This document shows, one piece after another, positions 43,008 to 52,127 of a DNA stretch of 64,000 bases. The position numbers and the translations under genes were made by a program. The stretch is taken from contig NZ_LJIX01000006.1 of assembly GCF_001420595.1 (NCBI RefSeq), positions 4,182,857 to 4,246,856 on the forward strand. Reading direction: 5' to 3'. Position 1 is the first letter of the stretch. Every line of letters starts with the position of its first letter. Source of the stretch: Cytobacillus solani (lineage in GTDB: Bacteria; Bacillota; Bacilli; Bacillales; Cytobacillaceae). Under the pieces are notes generated by a model, which saw only the letters and a list, made by a program, of their open reading frames with translations, made no database searches and was not told the origin of the DNA.

Positions 43008-44567
43008 TTGGTACGCCGTGTGAAAAGCCTATTGAGAAGAAGAAAAGGAATTCAGCCACAAATAGATTCATTAGACGATCATGGTTCTTTGTCAAACAAA
43101 ATGGATGAAAATATAGACTATTTTCGTTCTGTATATGCCAATTGTTCAGATGTAGTTATTCGGCCATTTTTAATTGGAGGAATGTATCAAGCCTATTTCA
43201 TATATATCGATGGGCTGGCAAATGTGGAAGAAACAGATGAACAAATCCTTCAGCCATTAATGAACGCAACTGTAAAAAATACAAACGAAATAATGAATAT
43301 GCTCGAAAATAAAATTCCTGTTACCAACATACAAAAGTTCACCTCCCTTTCCAAATGCATTGATTCTATTTCCACAGGGAATCCTCTGCTGCTAAGTGAT
43401 GGAATTAATACTGGATATTCCTTCTGTCTAGCAAAATGGGAAAAACGCGGAATTGGAGAGCCGTCTGCTGAAGTAGGAATTAAAGGGCCAAGAGAAGGTT
43501 TTACGGAAACAATTAATGTAAGTACATCTCAATTACGACGGATTATCAAAAGTCCTTCTCTTAAAATGCAGGAATTATTTATCGGTCAGCTTACAAAAAC
43601 GAAGATTGTTATTTCTTATATAGAGGGGATTGCTAATCACAATCTTATAGAAGAGGTACACAATCGCTTAGAACGGATTAAAATCGATGGGATTTTGGAA
43701 AGTGGATATATTGAAGAATTAATAGAAGATAATCCCTACTCCCCTTTTCCGCAAATATTAAGTACGGAGCGTCCTGATGTTGTTTGTTCCAATTTGCTAG
43801 AAGGAAGAGTTGCTATTCTAGTTGATGGGACACCATTTGTTATAGTCGTCCCAACTACATTTTTTTCGCTTTTGCAATCACATGAAGATTATTATCAACG
43901 CTTTCTAGTTAGTACGGCTGTTCGTTGGCTTCGTTATTTATTTCTAGTTATCTCACTGTTGCTCCCATCTCTATATGTCGCTATTTTAACTTTTCATCAT
44001 GAAATGGTCCCTACAGCTCTATTGCTAAGTGTAGCTGCTTCACGAGAAGCCGTTCCCTTTCCTGCCCTTGTAGAGGCCCTCATGATGGAGGTTACCTTCG
44101 AAGCTTTAAGAGAAGCGGGGATTCGATTACCGAAACAAGTTGGGGCGGCAGTCAGTATCGTCGGTGCATTGGTTATTGGACAAGCAGCTGTCCAAGCGGG
44201 GCTTGTATCAGCACCAATGGTTATTGTGGTAGCTATTACTGGCATTGCCTCATTCATGATTCCACGATATGCGATGGGCATCGGATTTCGAATCCTGCGC
44301 TTCCCCATTATTTTTTTGGCTGGGGCATTAGGTCTTCTCGGAGTTATGATGGGGATTATTGCAATAATTGTTCATTTATCAACCATTCGTTCTTTTGGTG
44401 TTCCTTATTTAAGTCCTTTAGCTCCATTAAAAGGTACGGAACTGAAAGATACTTTGATAAGATCCCCATGGTGGAAGCTTAATACGCGTCCTCATTTAAC
44501 GGGTGATTATAACAAACATCGTCAATCTCCTGGTTTAAAACCTGATCCTACTAAAGGAGGAGAATAG
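43008..44567 (+). CDS. Spore germinant receptor A subunit (GerA family), operon 2
   Basis: A 519-residue GerAA-family protein. Hallmarks are PYSPFPQILSTERPDVVCSNLLEGRVAILVDGTPF before the membrane part and REAVPFPALVEALMMEVTFEALREAGIRLP within it, with about five helices and a proline-rich basic tail. The start is TTG 43008, eight bases after TTGGAGG; the ATG at 43005 is in another frame. A small hairpin CCTGT-CATTA-ACAGG with a T-run precedes the gene (42969-42990). First gene of a five-gene operon with order A-C-D-B-B. Confidence 0.92.
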   Translation: MVRRVKSLLRRRKGIQPQIDSLDDHGSLSNKMDENIDYFRSVYANCSDVVIRPFLIGGMYQAYFIYIDGLANVEETDEQILQPLMNATVKNTNEIMNMLENKIPVTNIQKFTSLSKCIDSISTGNPLLLSDGINTGYSFCLAKWEKRGIGEPSAEVGIKGPREGFTETINVSTSQLRRIIKSPSLKMQELFIGQLTKTKIVISYIEGIANHNLIEEVHNRLERIKIDGILESGYIEELIEDNPYSPFPQILSTERPDVVCSNLLEGRVAILVDGTPFVIVVPTTFFSLLQSHEDYYQRFLVSTAVRWLRYLFLVISLLLPSLYVAILTFHHEMVPTALLLSVAASREAVPFPALVEALMMEVTFEALREAGIRLPKQVGAAVSIVGALVIGQAAVQAGLVSAPMVIVVAITGIASFMIPRYAMGIGFRILRFPIIFLAGALGLLGVMMGIIAIIVHLSTIRSFGVPYLSPLAPLKGTELKDTLIRSPWWKLNTRPHLTGDYNKHRQSPGLKPDPTKGGE

Positions 44568-44599
44568 CCTAATTTTATTTACAAAGGAGAAAATATAAT

Positions 44600-45775
44600 A
44601 TGAAGCGTTTTTTCCTATCTCTTTCTTTTTTTCTAAGTATTTTTATGCTCAGCGGCTGCTGGGATCGCGTAGAAGTCAATGATATAGCTATCATAACTGC
44701 GACAGCAATAGACCTAACAGAGGATAATCAGATTAAAGTTACCGCGCAAGTATTTATCCCTCGGGCACTCAGTGGCGGCGGCGGCTTGGGGACAGGCGGA
44801 GGAGATTTGACATTAATTCGGACAGGTATTGGCAGCAATTTGGCAGATGCTGTTTCGAAACTTCAAATGGTGCTGCCTCGAACAATCTTTTGGGGGCAAT
44901 GCAAAGTTTTCATTTTTGGTATGGGACTCGCTGAAAACGGAATTCGGGAGCAGTTCGATTTCTTAGTGCGCCATCCGGAGCCACGCGGCAGAGCATTTAT
45001 GTTTGTTAGTAAAGCTGATACAGAAAAGGTTCTTCAGTTACTGCCCCCTTTAGAACGATATTCCGGAGAGGTACTTAAAGAGCTATTAGATTTCAAAATT
45101 GGACTTCCTGTAACAATGAAGGACTTGGATTTAATGTTGACAAGTGATGCCCAAAACGCTGTGCTTCCGCTTATAAAAGTTTACCCTCCAAATAAAGGGA
45201 AAACAGAAAATGAATCGATACCTTATATTTCAGGTTCCGCTATATTTTCGAAAGATAAAATGATCGGCACGATAGGAGAATATGAAACACGTGGAATCAT
45301 GTGGATAAAAAATATGCTAAAATATAGCACCATTTCCTTTAAAGCTGGGAATGAAGAGGAAGAGATATCAGTTAGTCCAGTACAATCTGATGTCAAACTA
45401 AAGCCAAGGATATCAAAAGATAAATGGAAAATGACGATTAAAGTACAAGCAGAAGGAGATGTGGTTCAAAATGAAACCAAGCTAAATTTAATGGATCCTG
45501 AAACAATTAAGAGGTTAGAAATTGATTTTGGAAAAAATATAAAACATCGGATTGAAGCAGCAATCGATCCGCTTCAGAAAGAATTTAATATTGATATTAT
45601 TGATTTTGCGACAGAATTTCATCACCATTATCCAAAGGAATGGAAAAAGGTGAAAAACCGATGGAATGAGATATTCCCCCAAATAGAAGTAAGTGTGGAT
45701 GTTAATGCCAATATTCGCAGACCTGGATATACAAGTACTCCTAGCGGGCTGCCTAAGGATGAGGTGAAAAAATAG
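44600..45775 (+). CDS. Spore germinant receptor C lipoprotein (GerC family), operon 2
   Basis: A 391-residue GerAC-type lipoprotein: lipobox LSGC (Cys20), immediately followed by WDRVEVNDIAIITATAID, the strict N-terminal GerC signature. Further features are PRTIFWGQCKVFIFG and RHPEPRGRAFMFV in the middle and a C-terminal domain with IDPLQKEFNIDIIDFATEFHHHYPKEW. It contains a glycine-rich loop (SGGGGLGTGGGD) near residue 60. Its last base is shared with the GTG of the next gene. Confidence 0.92.
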   Translation: MKRFFLSLSFFLSIFMLSGCWDRVEVNDIAIITATAIDLTEDNQIKVTAQVFIPRALSGGGGLGTGGGDLTLIRTGIGSNLADAVSKLQMVLPRTIFWGQCKVFIFGMGLAENGIREQFDFLVRHPEPRGRAFMFVSKADTEKVLQLLPPLERYSGEVLKELLDFKIGLPVTMKDLDLMLTSDAQNAVLPLIKVYPPNKGKTENESIPYISGSAIFSKDKMIGTIGEYETRGIMWIKNMLKYSTISFKAGNEEEEISVSPVQSDVKLKPRISKDKWKMTIKVQAEGDVVQNETKLNLMDPETIKRLEIDFGKNIKHRIEAAIDPLQKEFNIDIIDFATEFHHHYPKEWKKVKNRWNEIFPQIEVSVDVNANIRRPGYTSTPSGLPKDEVKK

Positions 45776-45999
45776 TGAAATGGGGAATATTCTTTTGTGT
45801 CCTGATAATTATTGGGGTCATCATTTTATATGAGTGGAAAACAATAAAAACTTATCCTAAAAAAGATAGGATCACCTTTTTTATTTTACTTATAATAGCT
45901 GGAGCTCTTTCCCTTTTTGATCTTCCCAACTTACCAGGACCAGTCACACTGCTTGAAAGTATATTTCAACCATTTGGCAATTTCATGGAAAGTCTATAA
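45775..45999 (+). CDS. Small two-helix germinant receptor D-type protein
   Basis: A 74-residue protein with two hydrophobic helices (about residues 4-20 and 32-48) joined by a basic loop (KTIKTYPKKDR), ending SIFQPFGNFMESL. It lies inside a ger operon, with its GTG start overlapping the gerC stop by one base. Small two-helix D subunits beside receptor operons have been described in Bacillus and Clostridium, where they modulate receptor activity. The family call rests on size, topology and position. Confidence 0.7.
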   Translation: MKWGIFFCVLIIIGVIILYEWKTIKTYPKKDRITFFILLIIAGALSLFDLPNLPGPVTLLESIFQPFGNFMESL

Positions 46000-46039
46000 A
46001 TTTAATTGTTTTTGATTTCTTGTGATTGGAGGTTTAGGA

Positions 46040-47134
46040 ATGGAGAAGGGCAAGATTTCCTCTTTGCAAATGGGGATGATCATGTATTTAACAATAATGT
46101 CCACTGCGATTTTAACAGTTCCCGGAATAACTGCGAAGTATGCTAAACAAGATTTATGGCTTTCTCCAATCTGGGCCTCACTTGTTGGATTTATGACCTT
46201 ATTTATTGTTATGAGGTTGTCTAAAAACTATCCGCAGCAATCATTTTTTCAAATATGTGAACATACAGCAGGGCTTTATATAGGTAAGCTAGTAGGATTT
46301 ATTTATGTTTGCTTTTTAGCTTATGTTACGGGGCAAATTATTAGAAGCTACGCAGATTTTATATTAACTGTGTATTTACCTCAAACACCAATAAGTGTCA
46401 TTGTTATTTCAATGACCGTTCTTGCCGCTTTTACCGTCATTGGAGGGTTAGAAGTAATTGGAAGAGTATCACAGATTTTTTTCCCTATTTTTTTCTTTTC
46501 TATTTTTATTATTATTATTTTATTAATTCCTAAACTAAATTTAAGTTATCTATTGCCTATTATGGAAGACGGAATCCTCCCTTCCTTAAAAGGTGCCATC
46601 ATCCCTCAAATTTGGTTTGGTGAATTTTTCCTAATCATATTTCTCTTTCCATTTTTATCAGATCAAAGTAAGGGAAGGAAATGGGGAATGATTACGATAT
46701 TTATGGTGTTGTTCACCTTTGTAACAGCAAATTTAATTGTTCTTTTTATTTTAGGACAAAACATAGCCGGTACCCTTTACCCCTTTTTAAAAGCTACTCT
46801 ATTTGTTAACATAGGTGATTTCATCGAAAATATGGATCCACTAATTATTGCTTTATGGATTTTGGGGTCGTTTGTAAAAATAACGGTTTTCTATTATGTG
46901 ACTGCATTAGGGATCGGACAATGGCTAAATCTGACTGACTACAAGCCAATCGTATGGCCGCTCGGCATTCTAATCGTACAATTAAGCTTCTGGTCTTTAC
47001 CAAATTTAATGGTTATCAATCATCACGATGAAACCGTCAATCCTTTTCTTGGCTTATTAATGCAGACTCTAATTCCATTACTCTTATTAGGCATTTCTAG
47101 TATTAAGAAAAAAGTAAAACCTGTGAAGATATAA
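46040..47134 (+). CDS. Spore germinant receptor B subunit (GerB family), operon 2, copy 1
   Basis: A 364-residue ten-helix APC-like protein. It begins MEKGKISSLQMGMIMYLTIM and contains KGAIIPQIWFGEFFLIIFLFPFLSD and FVKITVFYYVTALGIGQWL. ATG 46040 follows TTGGAGGTTTAGGA; the frame-start at 46022 has no site. It is followed 25 nt later by a close paralogue. One of the two B subunits may bind a different germinant. Confidence 0.92.
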   Translation: MEKGKISSLQMGMIMYLTIMSTAILTVPGITAKYAKQDLWLSPIWASLVGFMTLFIVMRLSKNYPQQSFFQICEHTAGLYIGKLVGFIYVCFLAYVTGQIIRSYADFILTVYLPQTPISVIVISMTVLAAFTVIGGLEVIGRVSQIFFPIFFFSIFIIIILLIPKLNLSYLLPIMEDGILPSLKGAIIPQIWFGEFFLIIFLFPFLSDQSKGRKWGMITIFMVLFTFVTANLIVLFILGQNIAGTLYPFLKATLFVNIGDFIENMDPLIIALWILGSFVKITVFYYVTALGIGQWLNLTDYKPIVWPLGILIVQLSFWSLPNLMVINHHDETVNPFLGLLMQTLIPLLLLGISSIKKKVKPVKI

Positions 47135-47159
47135 TTTTTTCGATGAAAGGAGTGGGGTT

Positions 47160-48248
47160 ATGGACAAAGGGAGAATTTCCTCCATACAAATGGGGATGAT
47201 GATGTATTTGACAATTCTAGCAACAGCTATTCTTACAGTTCCTTCAATTACAGCGAAATATGCAAAGAAAGACTTGTGGCTTTCTCCTATTTGGGCTTCA
47301 ATCATCGGCTTTTTTACCGTTATCATTGTGATTCAATTATCAAAACGATTCCCTCGGCAATCATTTTTTCAAATATGTGAGCATACAATTGGCACGCTTG
47401 CTACAAAACTTCTCGGTTTTCTATATTTCACTTTCTTTCTCATTGCATCCGGGCAAATTACTAGAACCTATGCAGAATTTATAAAGGTATTCTTTATAAA
47501 AACACCTGTGAGTGTCATTATGATTACAATGCTTTTACTTTCGGCATTTACAGTCATTGCCGGGATAGAAGTAATTGGGAGAGTTGCCCAATTATTTTTT
47601 CCGATTTTTGTCTTTTCGGTATTTATTATTATTTTTTTATTACTTCCGCAATTAGAACCTTCAAATATTTTTCCGATATTAGAAAATGGACTCCTTCCCT
47701 CTTTAAAAGGGGCAATTATACCTCAAATATGGTTTGGCGAGCTATTCCTAATTGTGTTTCTCCTCCCCTCCTTATCAGATTCTAAGGGGATGAAATGGGG
47801 TATCCTTACTGTTCTTTTAATTTTAGTCACTTTTATAATAACAAACATTACAGTTCTGTTTATTCTAAATCAAAATACTGAATTTTACATTTACCCTTTT
47901 TTATCAGCCACTCAATTAGTAAACCTTGGAGATTTCATTGAAAGTATCGAACCTATTATCATTGCGATATGGATATTAGGAACATTTATAAAAATTACTG
48001 TTTTCTACTATGTTACAATTTTAACAACAGCTCAATGGCTAAAATTATCTGATTATAAACCGATTGTTTGGCCGATTGGCATTTTAATAGTAGAAGTTAG
48101 TTTTTGGGCAGTGCCCAATTTAATGGTAAACAATCATATAGATATAACTGTTTTCCCGTTTTTATTTCCAATCATGCAGACGTTCATTCCCTTATTTATA
48201 TTAGGAATGGCTGTGATAAGGAAGAAATCAAAGAGCTTAGAAATTTAA
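47160..48248 (+). CDS. Spore germinant receptor B subunit (GerB family), operon 2, copy 2
   Basis: A 362-residue protein, clearly a tandem duplicate of the preceding gene: read side by side, more than half of the positions look identical, with shared ends (MDKGRISSIQMGMMMYLTIL; LPSLKGAIIPQIWFGELFLIVFLLP). Differences cluster in helices 3-4 and near 240-260, where the ligand pocket of GerB proteins is thought to lie. ATG 47160 follows GAAAGGAGTGGGGTT. It ends the operon. Confidence 0.92.
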   Translation: MDKGRISSIQMGMMMYLTILATAILTVPSITAKYAKKDLWLSPIWASIIGFFTVIIVIQLSKRFPRQSFFQICEHTIGTLATKLLGFLYFTFFLIASGQITRTYAEFIKVFFIKTPVSVIMITMLLLSAFTVIAGIEVIGRVAQLFFPIFVFSVFIIIFLLLPQLEPSNIFPILENGLLPSLKGAIIPQIWFGELFLIVFLLPSLSDSKGMKWGILTVLLILVTFIITNITVLFILNQNTEFYIYPFLSATQLVNLGDFIESIEPIIIAIWILGTFIKITVFYYVTILTTAQWLKLSDYKPIVWPIGILIVEVSFWAVPNLMVNNHIDITVFPFLFPIMQTFIPLFILGMAVIRKKSKSLEI

Positions 48249-48361
48249 TGATTAGGAGTTTATCTGCCATATGCATTCAGGAGTACTTCAGCCTTTGCCA
48301 CCTTTATACACTTTTAATATTTAAGGAATGTGAATAATTAGGTTATACTTTTAGGGTACAA

Positions 48362-48425
48362 GCTGCCATTCCTTTTAAAAGGTTTGGGTATTGGTATCCT
48401 CAACCAGCTTATTCGAGGTGGCAGT
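48362..48425 (+). other. Structured leader candidate upstream of guanine deaminase
   Basis: A closing stem GCTGCCA (48362-48368) / TGGCAGT (48419-48425) encloses CCTTTTAAAAGG, GGGTA-TTGG-TATCC and CCTC/GAGG helices, the last two competing. A possible -10 box TATACT lies just upstream (near 48344-48349). It precedes the coding start by about 58 nt. It does not match a riboswitch class that I know; a weak terminator of the ger operon is the alternative. Confidence 0.4.
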
Positions 48426-48482
48426 TTTATCGGTTTCTCATCAAATGATCGAATTTACGTTTAGCAAAGGAAGAGGATAACT

Positions 48483-49850
48483 ATGATTTCATACACGCAA
48501 GTTTTTCAAGGAACTGCTTTTTCTAGCAGCTCACCAAAGGAAGTAAAAATATTAAAAGATCATTTATTCTGTATTAATACTGATGGCATGATTGAAAAAA
48601 TTGTTGCACCAGAAGAAGAAGGCTATCAAATATTAATAGATTCTTACTCAGATACAGAACAATTCCATCATTTAGCTGAAGGTCAATATTTCTTTCCTGG
48701 ATTTATCGATTTACACGTTCATGCACCGCAATGGGCCCAATCTGGAACAGCCTTAGATCTTCCGCTCTATGATTGGTTAAACACGTATACCTTCCCGCTT
48801 GAGTCGAAATTTTCGGATATACATTTCGCAAAAAAAATCTACGAAAATGTGGTTACTACCCTCCTAACAAATGGAACAACTACCGCACTTTATTTTGCAA
48901 CCGTTCATAAAGAAGCTAGTTTGCTGCTGGCAAAACTATGTGCTGAAAAAGGACAGCGCGGTTTAGTAGGAAAAGTTGTCATGGATCATCCTGAACAAAA
49001 CCCAGATTATTATCGTGATGCAGATACGCAAACAGCATTAGCAGATACAGAAGAATTTATCCTAGCCGTTAACGAATTGGCAAAATCAGTGAAACAAGGG
49101 GTATACCCTGTAGTTACACCGCGGTTTATTCCAAGCTGTACGGATGAAGCTTTAAAGGGATTAGGCGAACTAGCTGCAAAGCATGATACATACATCCAAT
49201 CACACTGCAGTGAAAGCGATTGGGCACATACCTATGTTCAAGATCGTTACGATAAAAATGACGCATTTGCTTTACATGATTTTGGTCTATTACGAGAGAA
49301 GTCAGTCATGGCACACTGTAATTTCTTAAATGACGATGATGCAGAATTATTTGCGAAAACAGGCACTGCTGTTAGTCATTGTCCAATCTCCAATGCCTAC
49401 TTTGCCAATAGTGTCATCCCCATCGCCCATTTACATGCAAAGGGTGTTGAAATTGGTTTAGGATCTGACGTATCTGGAGGTTATTCACCTAGTCTATTCG
49501 ATAATGCCAGACAAGCTGTTATATCTTCCAGAATGTTAGATGATGGCGTGAACCCAGCCTTGCCTGCTGAAAAACGCGGATTGCCAAATTCACGAATCAC
49601 AATGAATGAAGCCTTCTTTTTCGCTACCGCTGGCGGCGGAGAAAGCCTGAGCTTACCCATTGGACGCTTAGAAGAAAACTATGCTTGGGATGTACAAATT
49701 ATCGATACAACTGTCGCATCTGCAAAGCTTCCTATCTATAGTGCAAATGAGGATTTATTTGATGTCTTTCATAAAATTATGTACCTGGTCCGGCCAGAAA
49801 ACATCCGTGAAGTCTGGGTGCAAGGAGAGAAAGTTCATTCACGTATGTAA
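48483..49850 (+). CDS. guaD: Guanine deaminase, amidohydrolase type
   Basis: A 455-residue metal-dependent hydrolase. It has PGFIDLHVHAPQWAQSG (metal-binding HxH, about residues 76-80), LDLPLYDWLNTYTFPLE typical of guanine deaminases, SHCSES (third His), MAHCNFLND and GLGSDVSGG (catalytic Asp). It should convert guanine to xanthine and ammonia, for purine salvage or nitrogen release. This is the eukaryotic/E. coli GuaD type, not the CDA-fold GuaD of B. subtilis. ATG 48483 follows AAAGGAAGAGGATAACT. Monocistronic, with a structured leader. Confidence 0.85.
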   Translation: MISYTQVFQGTAFSSSSPKEVKILKDHLFCINTDGMIEKIVAPEEEGYQILIDSYSDTEQFHHLAEGQYFFPGFIDLHVHAPQWAQSGTALDLPLYDWLNTYTFPLESKFSDIHFAKKIYENVVTTLLTNGTTTALYFATVHKEASLLLAKLCAEKGQRGLVGKVVMDHPEQNPDYYRDADTQTALADTEEFILAVNELAKSVKQGVYPVVTPRFIPSCTDEALKGLGELAAKHDTYIQSHCSESDWAHTYVQDRYDKNDAFALHDFGLLREKSVMAHCNFLNDDDAELFAKTGTAVSHCPISNAYFANSVIPIAHLHAKGVEIGLGSDVSGGYSPSLFDNARQAVISSRMLDDGVNPALPAEKRGLPNSRITMNEAFFFATAGGGESLSLPIGRLEENYAWDVQIIDTTVASAKLPIYSANEDLFDVFHKIMYLVRPENIREVWVQGEKVHSRM

Positions 49851-49878
49851 TGATAGAACTACTAATAATTATCATAAG

Positions 49879-49908
49879 AAAAGCGTATTCCCTCACGAAT
49901 GCGCTTTT
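49879..49908 (+). terminator. Terminator after guanine deaminase gene
   Basis: AAAGCGTATTC / GAATGCGCTTTTT (one G-U pair). Confidence 0.85.
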
Positions 49909-50015
49909 TAAATCTAAAAAAATCCAGTGATTTTCATGTCCACCACTACCTCTGCATAAATTCTTCACAACTTTAGAGTAGAATAAAAGTAATTGATTGA
50001 AATTAGGTGAGTAGA

Positions 50016-51392
50016 TTGAAGAAACTCTCTATAAAGCTTGGGATATTGTTTTTCTTGATTATATTTGGATTGATCACTGTCATGTTTTTCTTTTTACATA
50101 TGGGCATTGCTGAATCTAGAGTGGAAGAAGAACTTAAAGCACTGCAAGCAAGGGGAAATTCACATAGAGCCATCCTTGAAAAGCATTTCAATAAAGAAAC
50201 CATTGATCACGTTGTTTTAATGGAATCCGAATCAATGACTGATGTAATTATCACCAATAAAAATGGAAAGGTGCTCAATTCCTCATCCGAATTTGCGTCT
50301 TTAAAGAAATACTTGAAACTACCTGCTTCCCCAATTACAGCTGAGGGGCAAATCGTTGAAGACAACTGGAAAGATGAACCCTATATCGCCACCATTAGCC
50401 CAGTAGAAGTCAACGGACAGCTAATAGCCTATGTCTTCATGTTTGAAAATACGGCATCTGTCCATTCGCTCATACAAGGACTAAATGAGCACTTTCTTTT
50501 AGCTGGATGGATCTCCGTATGTCTGACCATTATTATTATCATCTTTCTTTCAAAAGGAATAACAAAGCCGCTGCTAAAAATGAAAGAAGCCACATCGCAA
50601 TTGAGTAAAGGCCAGTTTTCAGTTTCTTTACCTATAGCCTCTGATGATGAGTTAGGTGATTTAGCAAAATCCATCGAATTATTATCAAGAGATTTAAACT
50701 ATTTAAAACAAGAAAGAAATGAGTTCCTGGCTAGTATTTCCCATGAACTGAGAACGCCCTTAACGTATATCAAAGGATACGCAGATATCGTTCAGAAACG
50801 AAAACTTCCTGATGAAGAAAGAGAAAAATATTTAAATATTATTGTGGAAGAAACAAATCGATTATCTGTATTAATCAAAGAATTATTTGATCTAGCAAAA
50901 ATTGACCAAAATTCATTTGCCATCCAAAAAGAACGTATCGATTTAAGGCCGTTCTTTACAAAAATGGAGCAGAAGCTATCCCTTGCTTTTCAAGAGAAAG
51001 GCATAAATTTCACACTGCAATGCCCGCAAAATATATTTATACAAGCAGATCCTTTGAGACTTGAACAGATTATACTCAATTTACTAGACAATTCCATCAA
51101 GTATTCTCAAGCAGGAGCAGACATCAAACTAAAGGCTTGGCAACATAAAAAATCGATTCATATTTCTATCCAAGATAATGGAAAAGGCATTCCAGAAAAG
51201 GAGATTCCACTCATCTTTAATCGTTTTTATCGGGTAGAAAAATCAAGAACACGCTCTTTAGGCGGCACGGGACTGGGGCTGGCAATTGTAAAAGAACTTG
51301 TTCAGGCGCATGGGGCTGAACTACATGTGAAAAGCAAAGAAAATGCAGGAACCGAGGTAGAACTAATCTTTAAAGGAGAACTGAAACAATGA
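50016..51392 (+). CDS. Sensor histidine kinase (two-component)
   Basis: A 458-residue membrane kinase. Two helices (about residues 5-28 and 160-180) flank an extracytoplasmic PAS-like sensor; then HAMP (about 182-232), HisKA with His243 in ISHELRTPLTYIKGY, and ATPase boxes NLLDNSIKYSQ, DNGKGIPEKEIPLIFNRFYR, GGTGLGLAIVKEL. TTG 50016 preferred to GTG 50007, since AGGTGAG lies just upstream of it. It is translated with the response regulator that follows (ATGA overlap); kinase-first order is less common in Bacillus. No target gene is evident nearby. Confidence 0.88.
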   Translation: MKKLSIKLGILFFLIIFGLITVMFFFLHMGIAESRVEEELKALQARGNSHRAILEKHFNKETIDHVVLMESESMTDVIITNKNGKVLNSSSEFASLKKYLKLPASPITAEGQIVEDNWKDEPYIATISPVEVNGQLIAYVFMFENTASVHSLIQGLNEHFLLAGWISVCLTIIIIIFLSKGITKPLLKMKEATSQLSKGQFSVSLPIASDDELGDLAKSIELLSRDLNYLKQERNEFLASISHELRTPLTYIKGYADIVQKRKLPDEEREKYLNIIVEETNRLSVLIKELFDLAKIDQNSFAIQKERIDLRPFFTKMEQKLSLAFQEKGINFTLQCPQNIFIQADPLRLEQIILNLLDNSIKYSQAGADIKLKAWQHKKSIHISIQDNGKGIPEKEIPLIFNRFYRVEKSRTRSLGGTGLGLAIVKELVQAHGAELHVKSKENAGTEVELIFKGELKQ

Positions 51393-52072
51393 AGACGCTT
51401 TTACTCGTCGATGATGAACCAATGATGCTTGATTTATTATCTTTATACTTATCTCCTATCGGGTATCATTGTATTAAAAAGGAATCTGCCCGTGAGGCAA
51501 TAAACTATTTAGAAACACATCCGGTTGATTTAATTCTTTTAGACATTATGATGCCTGAAATGAATGGATTAGATGCATGTGAGAAAATCAGACAAACGTG
51601 GGACACCCCTATCATTATGCTAACGGCTATGAGTGATAAAACGGATGTTGTAAAAGGATTAAATAATGGGGCGGATGACTATATTTCTAAGCCATTTGAC
51701 GAAGATGTGCTAATCGCAAGGATTGAAGCCGTTTTAAGGAGACAAAAAAATGAAACGGGAAAAATCTCTTATCGCGGTCTCTTTCTTGATCAAAACTCTT
51801 ATGAGCTCCTGTATAATGGGGTGGAGATATTATTAACACCTAAGGAATTTGCAATGATGAGCTTATTTCTAACGAACCAAAATAAGGTTTTTACGAGGGA
51901 GCATTTAATTACTTCTATTTGGGGATACGAAGTTTCAACCGAAGACCGGACCATCGACTCTCACGTCCGAAATTTACGAGAAAAGCTTCGAAAAGCCGGA
52001 TTTCCTGCTGATAATCACTTGTTAACGGTTTGGGGAGTTGGATATAAATGGGCTGGGAAAGGAACATTATAA
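51389..52072 (+). CDS. OmpR-family response regulator
   Basis: A 227-residue regulator. Receiver domain with acidic pair DD (8-9), phospho-acceptor Asp52 in LILLDIMMPEMNG, T in MLTAMS and K in ISKPFDED; winged-helix domain with LLTPKEFAMMSLFLTNQNKVFTREHLITSIWG and DRTIDSHVRNLREKLRKAG, ending VWGVGYKW. Partner of the preceding kinase. A strong terminator follows. Confidence 0.92.
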   Translation: MKTLLLVDDEPMMLDLLSLYLSPIGYHCIKKESAREAINYLETHPVDLILLDIMMPEMNGLDACEKIRQTWDTPIIMLTAMSDKTDVVKGLNNGADDYISKPFDEDVLIARIEAVLRRQKNETGKISYRGLFLDQNSYELLYNGVEILLTPKEFAMMSLFLTNQNKVFTREHLITSIWGYEVSTEDRTIDSHVRNLREKLRKAGFPADNHLLTVWGVGYKWAGKGTL

Positions 52073-52076
52073 TAGA

Positions 52077-52120
52077 AAAGCTAATCTAACAGCCACTTAA
52101 TATTGTGTTAGATTAGCTTT
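52077..52120. terminator. Bidirectional terminator
   Basis: Perfect 15-bp stem AAAGCTAATCTAACA / TGTTAGATTAGCTTT between the response regulator and the convergent ABC permease. Confidence 0.92.
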
Positions 52121-52127
52121 AAAAAGT

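Noticed and set aside
48104-48337. 77-residue ORF overlapping the end of the second gerB
   Set aside because: Out-of-frame shadow of gerB without ribosome site.
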